Shown in pieces: positions 34,657 to 44,716 of a stretch of 63,326 nt of DNA (position 1 is its first letter; every line of letters begins with the position of its first letter). The notes beneath the pieces are model-generated. The model made no database searches. It was not told the origin of the DNA and worked only from the letters and a program-made list of their open reading frames with translations. Source of the DNA: JAZGER01 sp036480335. Lineage in GTDB: Bacteria > Pseudomonadota > Gammaproteobacteria > DSM-19610. The stretch is taken from NCBI GenBank assembly GCA_036480335.1, contig JAZGGH010000054.1, positions 1 to 63,326 on the forward strand, given 5' to 3'. Position numbers and translations under genes: made by a program.

Positions 34657-37600
34657 ATGAAAATCAAAAAACCACCTATATCCAATGGCTTCTGGCGGAT
34701 CATCAGCTTGTTTCCAGGCTCAGGGGAAGCAAGCCGTAAAAAGGCCCGGTCGTGTTCAGATATTCCATTAATGGAAGAACTAGAGCCGCGCTTGCTATTT
34801 TCCGCCGATTCTATCGTCGTCCTGCCAGATAATCAGGATGCAATCTTCCAGCCATTCGATTCCGGCCCGGCCGAATCGCAACTCATTCAAACTGAGAATA
34901 GCTATCAATCCTCTGCTTCACAGTCCAGCCGTTACGAAATTGTATTTATCGATGCAGGTGTAGACGATTACCAACAATTACTAAATGACCTGCTGAGTCA
35001 GCAGGATAGCGGCCGACGCTTTGACATATATGTGCTCGACAATGACCGTGATGGTATTGAGCAGATTTCAGAAACCCTTAACGGCCAACAGGATGTTGAT
35101 GCCATTCACATACTATCGCACGGTGATAGTGGCCGCATCAATCTCGGTAACAGCTGGCTGGATATTAATACTCTCGACCAGTATTCGGATGCCATCGCCA
35201 GCTGGAATCAGGTGCTCGGCGAAGAGGCTGATCTTTTGATCTATGGCTGTAATCTGGCCGCAAGCGAAACAGGCCAGGCATTAACCCAATCCCTGAGTGA
35301 CCTCACGGGTGCTGATGTGGCAGCATCAGATGACTTGACAGGACAGGCAATATTCGGTGGTGACTGGGACCTGGAATATTTCACCGGCGATATTGAGACA
35401 AACATAGCCTTCAGTCAGCAGCTACAGCAAGACTGGAGGCAATTGCTTAATGTAAGTATTGACACCACCTCGACCGGAACCACACCGACTGCTGGAGCTA
35501 GTGGTACTGTTTCTCATACTACTACCGGAACCGGCCGGCTGATGCTTGTCGGTATTTCCTTCGGGCAGGACAAAGGTGATAGCGTGAGTTCTATCACCTA
35601 CAACGGGGTAAATCTGAGCTTTGTAGGTGCACAGGACAATAGCATAGTGTTAGGTTCTCGTGTCGAAATCTGGCAACTCGTCGCACCTGATACAGGCACA
35701 CATGATGTTGTGGTAAATTATTCAGGAACCAGTCATATAGGTGCGGCCTTCGGCGCAACCACCTTTACCGGTGTTGATCAATCGACACCTTTAGGTACCT
35801 TTGCTTCCTCCGAGGGAGAATCTTCGACGCCATCCACCACCATAACATCATCCTCAGGTGCGTTGGTTTTTGGTGTTCTGGCCGCCGACCATAATGCCGA
35901 TATTGATCTGGTTCCCGGTTCAGGACAAACAGAGCACTGGGATCTTTTCCAGGACAAAGCCACCGGAAGTGGTAGCACCGAAGCAGGTGCTGCCTCAGTT
36001 AATACTTCGTGGACACTGCCCCTTATTCGTAAATGGGCAGCGGCTGGTGTTTCAATTAATCCATCCGATGAAGCGCCAGTTGCGGATGCTGGCGGCCCGT
36101 ACTCTATCAATGAAGGCGATTCACTCAACCTGGATGCTTCTTCTTCCTTTGATCCAGATACTGATCCACTAACCTATGAATGGGATCTAAGCTACGACAA
36201 CAGCACCTTTAATCCAGAATCTACCGGTGAAGCACCGACACTGAGCTGGGCCACATTACAGGGCATGGGTGTCGACGATAATGGCACATATACGATTGCA
36301 GTGCGCGCCATTGATGGTCAGGGCAATACAAGCATTGCGCAGACCACACTGACCGTCAGTAATACCCCACCGATTCTGACCGTAACAGGCGCAGCAACTG
36401 CCAATGATGGTGGGTTATATACACTGAACCTGGATGCCAGCGATCCAGGTGATGACACAATCACAAGCTGGACGATCAACTGGGGTGACGGCACAATTGA
36501 AACAATCCCAGGCGATCCATCGGCCGTTACTCACACTTATACAAACGCCGGTTTCACCAACAACATCACAGTGTCGGCCACCGATGAAGATAATCCTGAT
36601 AACTATATTCATAACGACCTGTTCGCAGGTCACTATGCGATTGATGCCGGTGTATACCGAGCTCAGGGTGACTGGGGGAATCCGCTTGTAGAGTTTGCCA
36701 ATGAAGGAACATTAGACAAGACCATTCAACCCATCATTGGGCCGGATGGATTTCTCTACGTTAGCGGTGAATCCTCCAACAATGTACTCCGTTATCATGC
36801 TGACACGGGTATACTCTTCGACGTATTTGTTAGCCAAGCTGCCGGTGGTATTTCCTCAGCAGGTGGCCTTACCTTCGGTCCCAATGGCAATCTATTTGTC
36901 GCCGATTATGGGACTGGTTCTATCAAGGAATACGATGCAATTACTGGCACTTTTATTGGTAATTTCGTAAGCAGCGGTTCTAGCACTATGGATCAACCCT
37001 ATAGTCTGGTATTCGGGCCTGATGGCGACCTGTATGTTGGCAGCTATAATCAAAATACTGTATATCGCTTTGATGGGAATACCGGAGCGCCTGTGAATAA
37101 CGGCGGGCCAGATCCAGCAGGAACTTTTATACCGACTGCTCAGAATGGCGGTCTGGGTACTGCAGAGCAAATACTTTTTGGACCGGATGGAAATCTCTAT
37201 GTCGCTGACCTCACAAACGACAGGGTACTCCGTTTTGACGGTACCACTGGAGTATTCATCGATATCTTTGTTGTTGCAAACGCAAATGGTCTCGAAGCCC
37301 CCAATGGGCTGGCTTTCGGTCCAGATGGTCTTCTGTACGTTACTGATTCCAAAAACGGCGTTTTACTTCGCTATGATGGCAGTGATGGATCAATCATCGC
37401 ATCCCTTACTGATCCCTATGTAACTGGTCTGGACAAACCCAGTCATATAGCCTTCGCACCAGATTTACAGGTTACCGTCAACGCCAACAATAATGCACCT
37501 GTGTTCGAAGCTGTGGGTCCTTTCACCGCCGATGAAAATTCTGCCGTGACAACCGCAGTGGGTAACATTGATGCAAATGACGGTGACGGCGGTGTAACCG

Positions 37601-40600
37601 ATACAGGTATCATCTACTCAATTACTAGTAACGTTAATCCGAATTTGGATGGTAATGATGCGTTCAGCATTGATTCTTCCAGTGGTGAGATTACTGTCAA
37701 TGACTCCGGAGATCTGGATTTTGAAGGCACAACACCGCTCATTATCACGGTTCAGGCGGACGATGGTGCTAATCAAAGCACGACTGATGTAACGATCAAC
37801 CTCAATAATATCAACGAAGCACCTGCCAGCAACGACAAAACTGTGTCTACCAATGAAGATACGGATTATCTTTTTAGTAGTACTGACTTCGGGTTTACCG
37901 ATTCAGGTGACACACCGGCAAATAGTCTGCTGGGTGTAAAGATTACGACACTGCCAGGCACTGGCACGCTGTATGTTGATAGCAACGGTGATGGCATCAT
38001 CAATATCGGAGAGGCCGTTATAGCCGTCGATACGATTGCTGTCGCCGACATTACCGCCAGTCGTCTGAAGTACAGGCCGGTAGCCAATGATAATGGTGCT
38101 GGTTATTCCAGCTTCACCTTCCAGGTGCAGGACGATGGCGGTACCGCCAATGGGGGCGTGGACCTGGATCAGACACCGAACACCATCACCATCGATGTCA
38201 CTGCGGTGAACGATGCCCCGGTCAGCGATGTGGTGAATATCAGTGGTAATGAAGCCACGACTTCGATTGCGATTACGCTGGCCGGCTCGGATATCGACGG
38301 AACGGTGGATGCCTTCCAGTTAAGTAGCCTGCCGGGTAACGGCACGCTGTATACCGATGCCGGTTTAACGACTGCCGCAGTTACCGGTACCGATTATACC
38401 GCGACGACCGAAGCATTAGTCCTGTACTTCGTTCCAAACAGCCAGTGGAATGGCGTGACGAGCTTCCAGTTCATCGCCAAAGATAATAGCGGCCTGCTCG
38501 ACGCCACACTGTCAACCGCAACGATTACTGTCAGTGCCGTGAACGATGTACCGGTGGCGGTGACGAACACGGTGAGCACGATGGAAGGCACGGCGCATAT
38601 CTTTTTGACAAGTGACTTCACCTTCTCTGACGTTGAAGGCGATAGCCTGGTGTCGGTGACGTTCTCGAATCTCAGCCTGGCCGGCGGCACGCTGGAACAC
38701 AGCGGCAGCACCCCGGTGACTAACGGCATAACGCTGACAGCAGCCCAGCTCACGACGCTAATGTTTACCCCTGCGAATAACGCCAACGGCACGCCGCTGG
38801 CGAGCTTTGACTTCACGGTTAACGATGCCGACCCAGGTATCACCGTCGCACAGATGAGCATGAATGTCACACCGGTCAATGACCAGCTTACGGCAACCAA
38901 CCTGGCCCAGACAATGAATTACACTGAAGGTGCAGCCAGTGTAGAACTGGATGATATCGTAGTAAGCGATGTTGATAGCGGTGAAATGGTAACCGCTACA
39001 CTGACGCTGGCCAACCCGACTTACGGTGGATTAACTACCAGTGGCGGTGCAACCTACAATGCAGGTACTGGTGACTGGAATATTATCAGCACCCTGGCCA
39101 ATGTGAACGCAGCATTGGCCAACCTGGCCTTCATCCCAACAACAGACAACGAACAGAACACCAGTATTGCAATCACTATTGCGGATGGCGGTGAGAACGC
39201 TACTGTGCCGGTCACTGGCACAATTGTGCTAACTGTTTCACCAGTGAATGACGCGCCTGCTGGTGCTGATACCACGCTAACGGGAATGGAAAGTACCGAC
39301 TATGTCTTTAGCCTCTCAGATTTTGGTTTTACCGATACCATTGACGGTGATAACTTCCTGGCAGTTGAAATTGTTACATTGCCAACCGTTAGTAATGATA
39401 GCTTGCAGATCAATAGTGTAGATGTGACCGCCGGTCAATTTATCAATGTTGCCGATATTAGTGCTGGTAATCTGGTGTTTTCACCGCCGCCAGGTCTGAA
39501 TGGGCTGGGCTTTGCCAGTTTTACTTTCCGGGTACAGGATGATGGTGGTACGGGTAACGGTGGCGTCAATACGGATCCGATAGCTAACACGATGACTATT
39601 GATATTACGGCATTTAATGATCCACCTGTTACCAGCAGTCTCGCTGATGTCACTGTGGATGAAGATGCAGCGGATACTGTCATTGACCTGTTCGCCGCAT
39701 TTTCGGATGCAGAAGATGCGCTTGTCTACTCAATGATTACAAACACTAATCCGGGTTTGTTTGCTGCAACTGTTATTAATTCGGTTGCTGGTACGTTGAC
39801 ACTGGATTACGCACCCGACCTGAATGGCAATACAAATATTACTATTCGTGCCACCGATATTGGCGGTCAGTTTATTGAATCTACATTTAGTGTCACTGTA
39901 AATCCGCTTAACGATATACCGACGACATCCGGCATTAACAATACTAATGTGAATGAAGATGCGCCCGTTTCGGTGATTGATTTATTCGCAGCATTTGATG
40001 ATATCGAGACACTGGATGCCGCGCTCGTCTACACTTTAACAAACAATACCAATCCTGCCTTATTTTCATCCACAACCATTGATATTGGTGCAGGTACATT
40101 GTCACTCAACTATGCACCGAACCAGAATGGAACGGCGGACATCACAGTTCGAGCAACCGATACGGGTGGTGCATTCATTGAAACCCTCTTCACTGTTACT
40201 GTTGCCGCCGTCAACAACGCGCCAACGGCTATCAGTATTTCCAATAATCAAATACAGAATACAACTGATACCAGCACTGGAGCCGCAATTGGCACCTTAA
40301 GTGCTGAAGATGTAGACACCAGTGACACTGCCACCTACAGCATAGTCGGCGGCACGGATGCCGATAAATTCAGCATTGGCGGGCCGGAGAATCAGTTATT
40401 AATTCTAAATGATGATGTTCTGGATGCCACCTTACAAGCAAGCTATCACGTGGTTGTACGTATAACCGATAGTGGGGGGCTCAGCCATGATGAAAGTATC
40501 ACCGTCATTGTGGTGCAAGATACAAATATCGTCGATGAATTCATTGCGTTCGTCGAAACAACAGAAACTGTTCCTGTCGTGTCATATGATCCGTTAACAG

Positions 40601-41328
40601 AAGAACCTCTAGCAGAAACTGTACAATATGATACGCTAGACCCTCTGGCAAGCCCAGAGCCTGGGTATCAAATCGGCAATGCTTCCATGGCAACTGCTCC
40701 ACCGCCAGAAACAACAAAACCAGAAGAATCACCAGAATCAACTGATGAAGCACTTCCAGAAAAAAGCAAGCCAGATACAAACGACTCAAGCGATCAAACT
40801 GACAAAGATGCGCTACTGATTAATAGAGAGCTAGACACTGAGACCAGACAGGTTGAGCTGATAGATAAGCTTATACCTAACGAGGGAACATTACCGACTG
40901 CTACGGAAAAAATAACACAGAGTCGCAACATCAATGATCAGTTTACGTATTCAACAACACATTTATATACTCTCAACGATGCTGTAAATATGAACAGCTT
41001 CGTGGATGCAGTGAATCAGTTACGTGAAGAATCAAAAGACAGCGCATTATTGCAACAAAAAATTATCAGCACCAGCGTACTAATGAGCACAGGATTATCG
41101 ATTGGTTATATCGTTTGGCTGGTGCGTGGTGGCATACTGCTCAGTAGTATTCTGTCATCGCTACCGGCATGGCGTTTTATCGATCCGATGCCGATTCTAG
41201 CGACACTGAATGACCAGGAAGATGATGAAGACACTGAGACGCTGGAGTCGATAATTCGGGATGGCAAGATAAAAGCCGAAGGAAAACGTAATCAAATATT
41301 AGCGCAGGAAAAAAATATTGAGAAGTGA
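34657..41328 (+). CDS. Giant LEPR/DUF4347 surface protein with PKD, beta-propeller and cadherin-like repeats
   Basis: A 2223-residue protein. Order: LEPR-type leader (MEELEPRLLFSAD, 39-51); DUF4347 domain (~93-262) with IHILSHG (His155) and LLIYGC (Cys198); a jellyroll-like region (~265-470); PKD domains (~475-570 and ~570-660); an NHL-like propeller with repeated FGPDGxLYVxD units (~690-940); then cadherin/VCBS-type repeats to about 1950. An acidic Thr/Pro/Glu-rich linker, a membrane segment (~2136-2172) and a charged tail follow. No RTX nonamers are visible. Likely a cell-surface adhesin or processing substrate. DNA at about 38090-38890 is clearly richer in G+C than its flanks, suggesting exchange of repeat modules. 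Confidence 0.78.
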   Translation: MKIKKPPISNGFWRIISLFPGSGEASRKKARSCSDIPLMEELEPRLLFSADSIVVLPDNQDAIFQPFDSGPAESQLIQTENSYQSSASQSSRYEIVFIDAGVDDYQQLLNDLLSQQDSGRRFDIYVLDNDRDGIEQISETLNGQQDVDAIHILSHGDSGRINLGNSWLDINTLDQYSDAIASWNQVLGEEADLLIYGCNLAASETGQALTQSLSDLTGADVAASDDLTGQAIFGGDWDLEYFTGDIETNIAFSQQLQQDWRQLLNVSIDTTSTGTTPTAGASGTVSHTTTGTGRLMLVGISFGQDKGDSVSSITYNGVNLSFVGAQDNSIVLGSRVEIWQLVAPDTGTHDVVVNYSGTSHIGAAFGATTFTGVDQSTPLGTFASSEGESSTPSTTITSSSGALVFGVLAADHNADIDLVPGSGQTEHWDLFQDKATGSGSTEAGAASVNTSWTLPLIRKWAAAGVSINPSDEAPVADAGGPYSINEGDSLNLDASSSFDPDTDPLTYEWDLSYDNSTFNPESTGEAPTLSWATLQGMGVDDNGTYTIAVRAIDGQGNTSIAQTTLTVSNTPPILTVTGAATANDGGLYTLNLDASDPGDDTITSWTINWGDGTIETIPGDPSAVTHTYTNAGFTNNITVSATDEDNPDNYIHNDLFAGHYAIDAGVYRAQGDWGNPLVEFANEGTLDKTIQPIIGPDGFLYVSGESSNNVLRYHADTGILFDVFVSQAAGGISSAGGLTFGPNGNLFVADYGTGSIKEYDAITGTFIGNFVSSGSSTMDQPYSLVFGPDGDLYVGSYNQNTVYRFDGNTGAPVNNGGPDPAGTFIPTAQNGGLGTAEQILFGPDGNLYVADLTNDRVLRFDGTTGVFIDIFVVANANGLEAPNGLAFGPDGLLYVTDSKNGVLLRYDGSDGSIIASLTDPYVTGLDKPSHIAFAPDLQVTVNANNNAPVFEAVGPFTADENSAVTTAVGNIDANDGDGGVTDTGIIYSITSNVNPNLDGNDAFSIDSSSGEITVNDSGDLDFEGTTPLIITVQADDGANQSTTDVTINLNNINEAPASNDKTVSTNEDTDYLFSSTDFGFTDSGDTPANSLLGVKITTLPGTGTLYVDSNGDGIINIGEAVIAVDTIAVADITASRLKYRPVANDNGAGYSSFTFQVQDDGGTANGGVDLDQTPNTITIDVTAVNDAPVSDVVNISGNEATTSIAITLAGSDIDGTVDAFQLSSLPGNGTLYTDAGLTTAAVTGTDYTATTEALVLYFVPNSQWNGVTSFQFIAKDNSGLLDATLSTATITVSAVNDVPVAVTNTVSTMEGTAHIFLTSDFTFSDVEGDSLVSVTFSNLSLAGGTLEHSGSTPVTNGITLTAAQLTTLMFTPANNANGTPLASFDFTVNDADPGITVAQMSMNVTPVNDQLTATNLAQTMNYTEGAASVELDDIVVSDVDSGEMVTATLTLANPTYGGLTTSGGATYNAGTGDWNIISTLANVNAALANLAFIPTTDNEQNTSIAITIADGGENATVPVTGTIVLTVSPVNDAPAGADTTLTGMESTDYVFSLSDFGFTDTIDGDNFLAVEIVTLPTVSNDSLQINSVDVTAGQFINVADISAGNLVFSPPPGLNGLGFASFTFRVQDDGGTGNGGVNTDPIANTMTIDITAFNDPPVTSSLADVTVDEDAADTVIDLFAAFSDAEDALVYSMITNTNPGLFAATVINSVAGTLTLDYAPDLNGNTNITIRATDIGGQFIESTFSVTVNPLNDIPTTSGINNTNVNEDAPVSVIDLFAAFDDIETLDAALVYTLTNNTNPALFSSTTIDIGAGTLSLNYAPNQNGTADITVRATDTGGAFIETLFTVTVAAVNNAPTAISISNNQIQNTTDTSTGAAIGTLSAEDVDTSDTATYSIVGGTDADKFSIGGPENQLLILNDDVLDATLQASYHVVVRITDSGGLSHDESITVIVVQDTNIVDEFIAFVETTETVPVVSYDPLTEEPLAETVQYDTLDPLASPEPGYQIGNASMATAPPPETTKPEESPESTDEALPEKSKPDTNDSSDQTDKDALLINRELDTETRQVELIDKLIPNEGTLPTATEKITQSRNINDQFTYSTTHLYTLNDAVNMNSFVDAVNQLREESKDSALLQQKIISTSVLMSTGLSIGYIVWLVRGGILLSSILSSLPAWRFIDPMPILATLNDQEDDEDTETLESIIRDGKIKAEGKRNQILAQEKNIEK

Positions 41329-41331
41329 TGA

Positions 41332-41368
41332 ACTCCGAGCTCCGCAGCATAGCTGGGGAGCTCGGAGT
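41332..41368. terminator. 12-bp stem-loop between convergent genes
   Basis: ACTCCGAGCTCC and GGAGCTCGGAGT are perfect complements around a 13-base loop, beginning 3 bp after the stop of the giant gene. No T-run follows on either strand, so it is a barrier or mRNA-stabilising hairpin rather than a classical intrinsic terminator. Confidence 0.5.
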
Positions 41369-41404
41369 CAAGAACCTCTGATCAATAAACCAGGAACAGA
41401 CTCA

Positions 41405-41989
41405 TCAAAAACTGTAACCCAGCTTGACTAGAAAACGGGTATTATCAAGATCGTTCTCGATATTGTTGAATTCGGCATCCTGAGTAAATTGATGGCGTAA
41501 TTCAATACCAGCAGAGAACTGATTGATTTCGTAGGTAGCACTTGCTCCCACCTGAAAGGTGAATACACTATCATCATCGCCTCCTAACTCAGCACTGACA
41601 AAGCCGACACCCGGACCAAAACCGACCTTAAAACCCTCACCAACCGGGATCATATAATGCGGATTTAGCTCAAAACTGATCAGTTCCAGGCCCTTCTCAT
41701 CATAGCTCGTCAGACTGACTCGTTGACGGATGTTATTTCCAGGAGTTTTCAGTAATGGGCAATTGAATGCCCCTTCAACCCCCCACACAAAGCCATCGGT
41801 TATATCACTCAAATTCTCGCCTTCACCGCCCAATAGAATCGAGACAGTCGGTTCAAAGGCATAACCTTGCTTTAATATCGGCGCAAAAACCAATTCAGAA
41901 TCTTCTGCGTGAGCCACAGCTGTAGCGAAGATCAACGGGAGCATTGCAACTGCAAATTTATATTTCACTATCGTATTTCTTACTGACAT
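41405..41989 (-). CDS. Outer-membrane beta-barrel protein
   Basis: The 194-residue product starts at ATG 41989 (GAGG seven bases upstream) with a signal peptide (FAVAMLPLIFATAVAHA). Alternating hydrophobic strands follow (GFKVGFGPGVGFVSAELGG; FTFQVGASATYEINQFSAGI) and it ends with a terminal Phe (FLVKLGYSF), the signature for BAM-dependent insertion. Size suggests an eight-stranded OmpA/OmpW-like barrel. Substrate or role is unknown. It converges on the giant surface-protein gene. Confidence 0.78.
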   Translation of the reverse strand: MSVRNTIVKYKFAVAMLPLIFATAVAHAEDSELVFAPILKQGYAFEPTVSILLGGEGENLSDITDGFVWGVEGAFNCPLLKTPGNNIRQRVSLTSYDEKGLELISFELNPHYMIPVGEGFKVGFGPGVGFVSAELGGDDDSVFTFQVGASATYEINQFSAGIELRHQFTQDAEFNNIENDLDNTRFLVKLGYSF

Positions 41990-42126
41990 GACAAACACCT
42001 CATAATGATAAAATTTGCGCGTAGCCTAGGGGATTCCATTCCATCTGTCTGTAACAAAATCACAATCATTACAAAAACGATACAATTGTCTCTGGAATCT
42101 GCAGATTTATATTCTGTTTAAGGTGC

Positions 42127-42266
42127 GGGCACCTCTATTAATCAGGATTTTGTCTGAGTTCAAGGCGGATGGTTTTTGAGAACCGCAGTATATAAGGCAT
42201 ATATGAGGATCGCAAAAAATCATCCAACGCAGAAATCGGGCGAAAAGACGATTAATAGGGGTGCCC
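42127..42266 (+). repeat. ~140-bp inverted-terminal-repeat element, copy B
   Basis: Bounded by GGGCACCTCTATTAATC and GATTAATAGGGGTGCCC, it is nearly the reverse complement of copy A (11202-11340), with roughly ten mismatches and one gap by eye. It lies 49 bp before the protease start and occupies much of the 41990-42315 gap, so it may carry or disturb the promoter of that gene. No coding content. Non-autonomous (MITE-like) origin is an inference. Confidence 0.8.
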
Positions 42267-42315
42267 ATGCGTATAATACCTTTTTCTGACTCTATCCAGC
42301 CAATTGAGGAGTACC

Positions 42316-43575
42316 ATGTCAGTTTTGCGTTACCTGTTTATCAGTATTCTGGGATACTTTCCTCTCAGTCCCGCACTGGCAGACGATACGGCCAGCCAGC
42401 TCTTTGATAATTTGAAACAGATGGTTTACCAGATACGGGTGATTGACAATGCGTCTGGTGACAAATCCAGTATTGGCTCCGGCTTTCAGGTCAGCAGTGA
42501 CGGCAGGATCGCCACCAATTTTCATGTGGTCGCATCCTATGTACACAATCCCGAACAATATCAGCTCGAATATGTATTTCATGATGGCACCACCGGAGCA
42601 CTGACACTCGAAGGATTTGATGTCATCCATGATTTGGCAATTGTCAGACGGGATGCAAATGAGGGTCATTCCTTTCGTTTTCGCAACCAGCTAATGACCA
42701 AGGGTGAGCAGATGTATTCCATGGGCAACCCCCTGGATCTGGGCATGACAATTATTGAAGGCAATTACAATGGCCTGATCGAAACCTCGCGCTACCAGAA
42801 AGTTTTGTTCTCCGGCTCTCTCAATGCGGGTATGAGCGGTGGCCCCGCGATTGATGATAAAGGCCAGGTCATAGGTATCAATGTATCCAAAGGCAATGAA
42901 CAACTCAGCTTTCTGGTGCCTGTCGATAATCTGGTAACACTCATTCAACGACTGGATGAACAGAACTTTGGAGAAGATTATGAGGCTGAAATTCAGCAAG
43001 CGCTGCTTAAAGATCAGGATGCTTTCTATCAACCACTTCTAAAACAAGACTGGCCTCAGGACCTGTTTGTCAAACTCTTGCTCCCTGGAGAAATCAGTCC
43101 CTCCCTCAAATGCTGGGGCAATACCACAGACAACCAGAAAATACGTTATGACAAAGTCCAGCAATTCTGCCAGTCGCAAGATAATATCTATCTTGATAGC
43201 AGTCTCGAAACAGGTACATTTTCCTATGAGTACACCTGGCTGGCATCAGACACTCTCAACAGATTTCAATTTTACCACTTGCTGGAAACAAATTTTGTAC
43301 ACCCATCACAATACACGGCATTTCGGGAAGACGATGTAAGCAATTACGCATGTGATACTGACTTTATTCGTATCCAGCAGCGCTCCTTTCGAATTTCAAG
43401 CTGCAGTCGCAGTTACCATAAATACCCACAACTCTTCGATACCGTAATAATGCTGGCGTCGATAGATCGCAATGATCAAGGTGTCATCATGCATATCTCT
43501 GCTGCCGGCATCAGTACAGAAAATGCCACGGCACTACTGGCAAAATTTCTGGAGGCAATACAATGGAAGCCCTGA
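42316..43575 (+). CDS. Secreted trypsin-like serine protease with Cys-rich C-terminal region
   Basis: The 419-residue protein starts at ATG 42316 after TGAGGAG; a TTG at 42304 is in frame but lies at the ribosome site. A signal peptide ends PALADD. The S1C-type catalytic residues are His in ATNFHVVA, Asp in VIHDLAIVRR and Ser in NAGMSGGPA. No PDZ domain follows; instead a ~200-residue region has four cysteines (LKCWGN, QFCQSQ, YACDTD, SSCSRS), probably two disulfides. It overlaps the FHA gene by 13 bases, so the pair is co-expressed. Target unknown; periplasmic regulation of the partner is plausible. Confidence 0.82.
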   Translation: MSVLRYLFISILGYFPLSPALADDTASQLFDNLKQMVYQIRVIDNASGDKSSIGSGFQVSSDGRIATNFHVVASYVHNPEQYQLEYVFHDGTTGALTLEGFDVIHDLAIVRRDANEGHSFRFRNQLMTKGEQMYSMGNPLDLGMTIIEGNYNGLIETSRYQKVLFSGSLNAGMSGGPAIDDKGQVIGINVSKGNEQLSFLVPVDNLVTLIQRLDEQNFGEDYEAEIQQALLKDQDAFYQPLLKQDWPQDLFVKLLLPGEISPSLKCWGNTTDNQKIRYDKVQQFCQSQDNIYLDSSLETGTFSYEYTWLASDTLNRFQFYHLLETNFVHPSQYTAFREDDVSNYACDTDFIRIQQRSFRISSCSRSYHKYPQLFDTVIMLASIDRNDQGVIMHISAAGISTENATALLAKFLEAIQWKP

Positions 43576-44507
43576 TCATCAAGACAGCAGGACGGCATGG
43601 CCAACAAATGATCCTGGCCAAAAGTGTCGGGGATACACTCTCGATTGGCCGCGGATTTAATAATGATGTCATACTGGATGATCTCTATATCGACGAAACA
43701 CAACTTGTCTTTCAGTATGTCGATGAGCACTGGGAGTTACAGCTGACTAATCCCACCAATCCCGTTATGGTTAATGATAAAACTGTCAACACCCATACAT
43801 TACAGATCAATTCTGGCGACCGATTAACACTCGGCCGTACCCAGATAGAAGCCATCACCGGTAATCAATCCATTGAGAAAACCCACAAACTGTTTCAGTC
43901 TTCCTGGCTCGGGCAATTTATCTCCCGGCCTGGAATCGCCCTGTTCCTGATTTTTCTCGCATCAGCTTTTGCTGCACTGGAAGCCTATCAAATTCTGGTC
44001 ACAAAAATTGAATGGAACACACTGTTTTCCACTGCGCTCATTTTCGCTGCTGTGCTGTTTTTCTGGGCTGCCACCTGGGCATTAACAGGCCGATTATTGC
44101 GACACCAGCCAAATTTCTTTGCGCAACTGGGGTTCACCGCATTAGCCATCCTGGCGATGCAATTCGTTTCACCCCTGCAGGAATGGATTGAATACGCTCT
44201 CAACAGCACACTGGTTGGCGAGGTATTACTGTGGAGCATTATACTTGGCTTCCTCGCCCTGCTTTTATACTTCAACCTGTTGTATGCTACAAATATCAAA
44301 CATGTTAGCCTGACAGCATTTATCACCAGCGCCGCCATTGTCCTGTTCAGCTATGCAATCGCCCAGTTTAATCAGGATACATTTGACTCCGATCCCAACA
44401 TTGCCAATTTGCTGAGTCCACCATTCACACGGCTTTCAGAGGATAAAACCGTTCAGGAATACCTCGGAACCTACCAGGATCAGTTCACAAAAATAGAAAT
44501 CGATTAG
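43563..44507 (+). CDS. FHA-domain inner-membrane protein
   Basis: The 314-residue protein has an N-terminal FHA domain (~residues 1-100, core LSIGRGFNNDVILDD) that binds phosphothreonine peptides, then about five or six membrane helices (e.g. IALFLIFLASAFAALEAY; FSTALIFAAVLFFWAATWAL). A short C-terminal soluble tail ends TKIEID. It starts at ATG 43563 within the end of the protease gene. The arrangement suggests a sensor or scaffold that ties a cytoplasmic phospho-signal to a periplasmic protease. No kinase is near. Confidence 0.8.
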   Translation: MEALIIKTAGRHGQQMILAKSVGDTLSIGRGFNNDVILDDLYIDETQLVFQYVDEHWELQLTNPTNPVMVNDKTVNTHTLQINSGDRLTLGRTQIEAITGNQSIEKTHKLFQSSWLGQFISRPGIALFLIFLASAFAALEAYQILVTKIEWNTLFSTALIFAAVLFFWAATWALTGRLLRHQPNFFAQLGFTALAILAMQFVSPLQEWIEYALNSTLVGEVLLWSIILGFLALLLYFNLLYATNIKHVSLTAFITSAAIVLFSYAIAQFNQDTFDSDPNIANLLSPPFTRLSEDKTVQEYLGTYQDQFTKIEID

Positions 44508-44716
44508 GCCGTATATGCATCCAAACCCCGCCCTAAAAAATAAAATTTTACTTATTTATTATATGCTTAGTGTATAAAAATAGTTTGCGATTTTTCTATG
44601 TGACCTCAATTGTAACGGCCTGTCAATTCTTCTATTTCGTGAACTCCAACAACAATCTGTAAGCCCTAAAGGTCGAACATTAGCGTTGAATTAATTACAT
44701 AAGTAAAAAATCGAAT

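Noticed and set aside
37480..40500. CRISPR array or DNA-level tandem repeat
   Set aside because: The repetition is at protein level (cadherin-like units of about 100 residues) with diverged DNA, within one continuous reading frame.
34657..41328. RTX-type type I secretion adhesin
   Set aside because: No Gly-rich RTX nonamers are visible and the C-terminus is a membrane segment with a charged tail.
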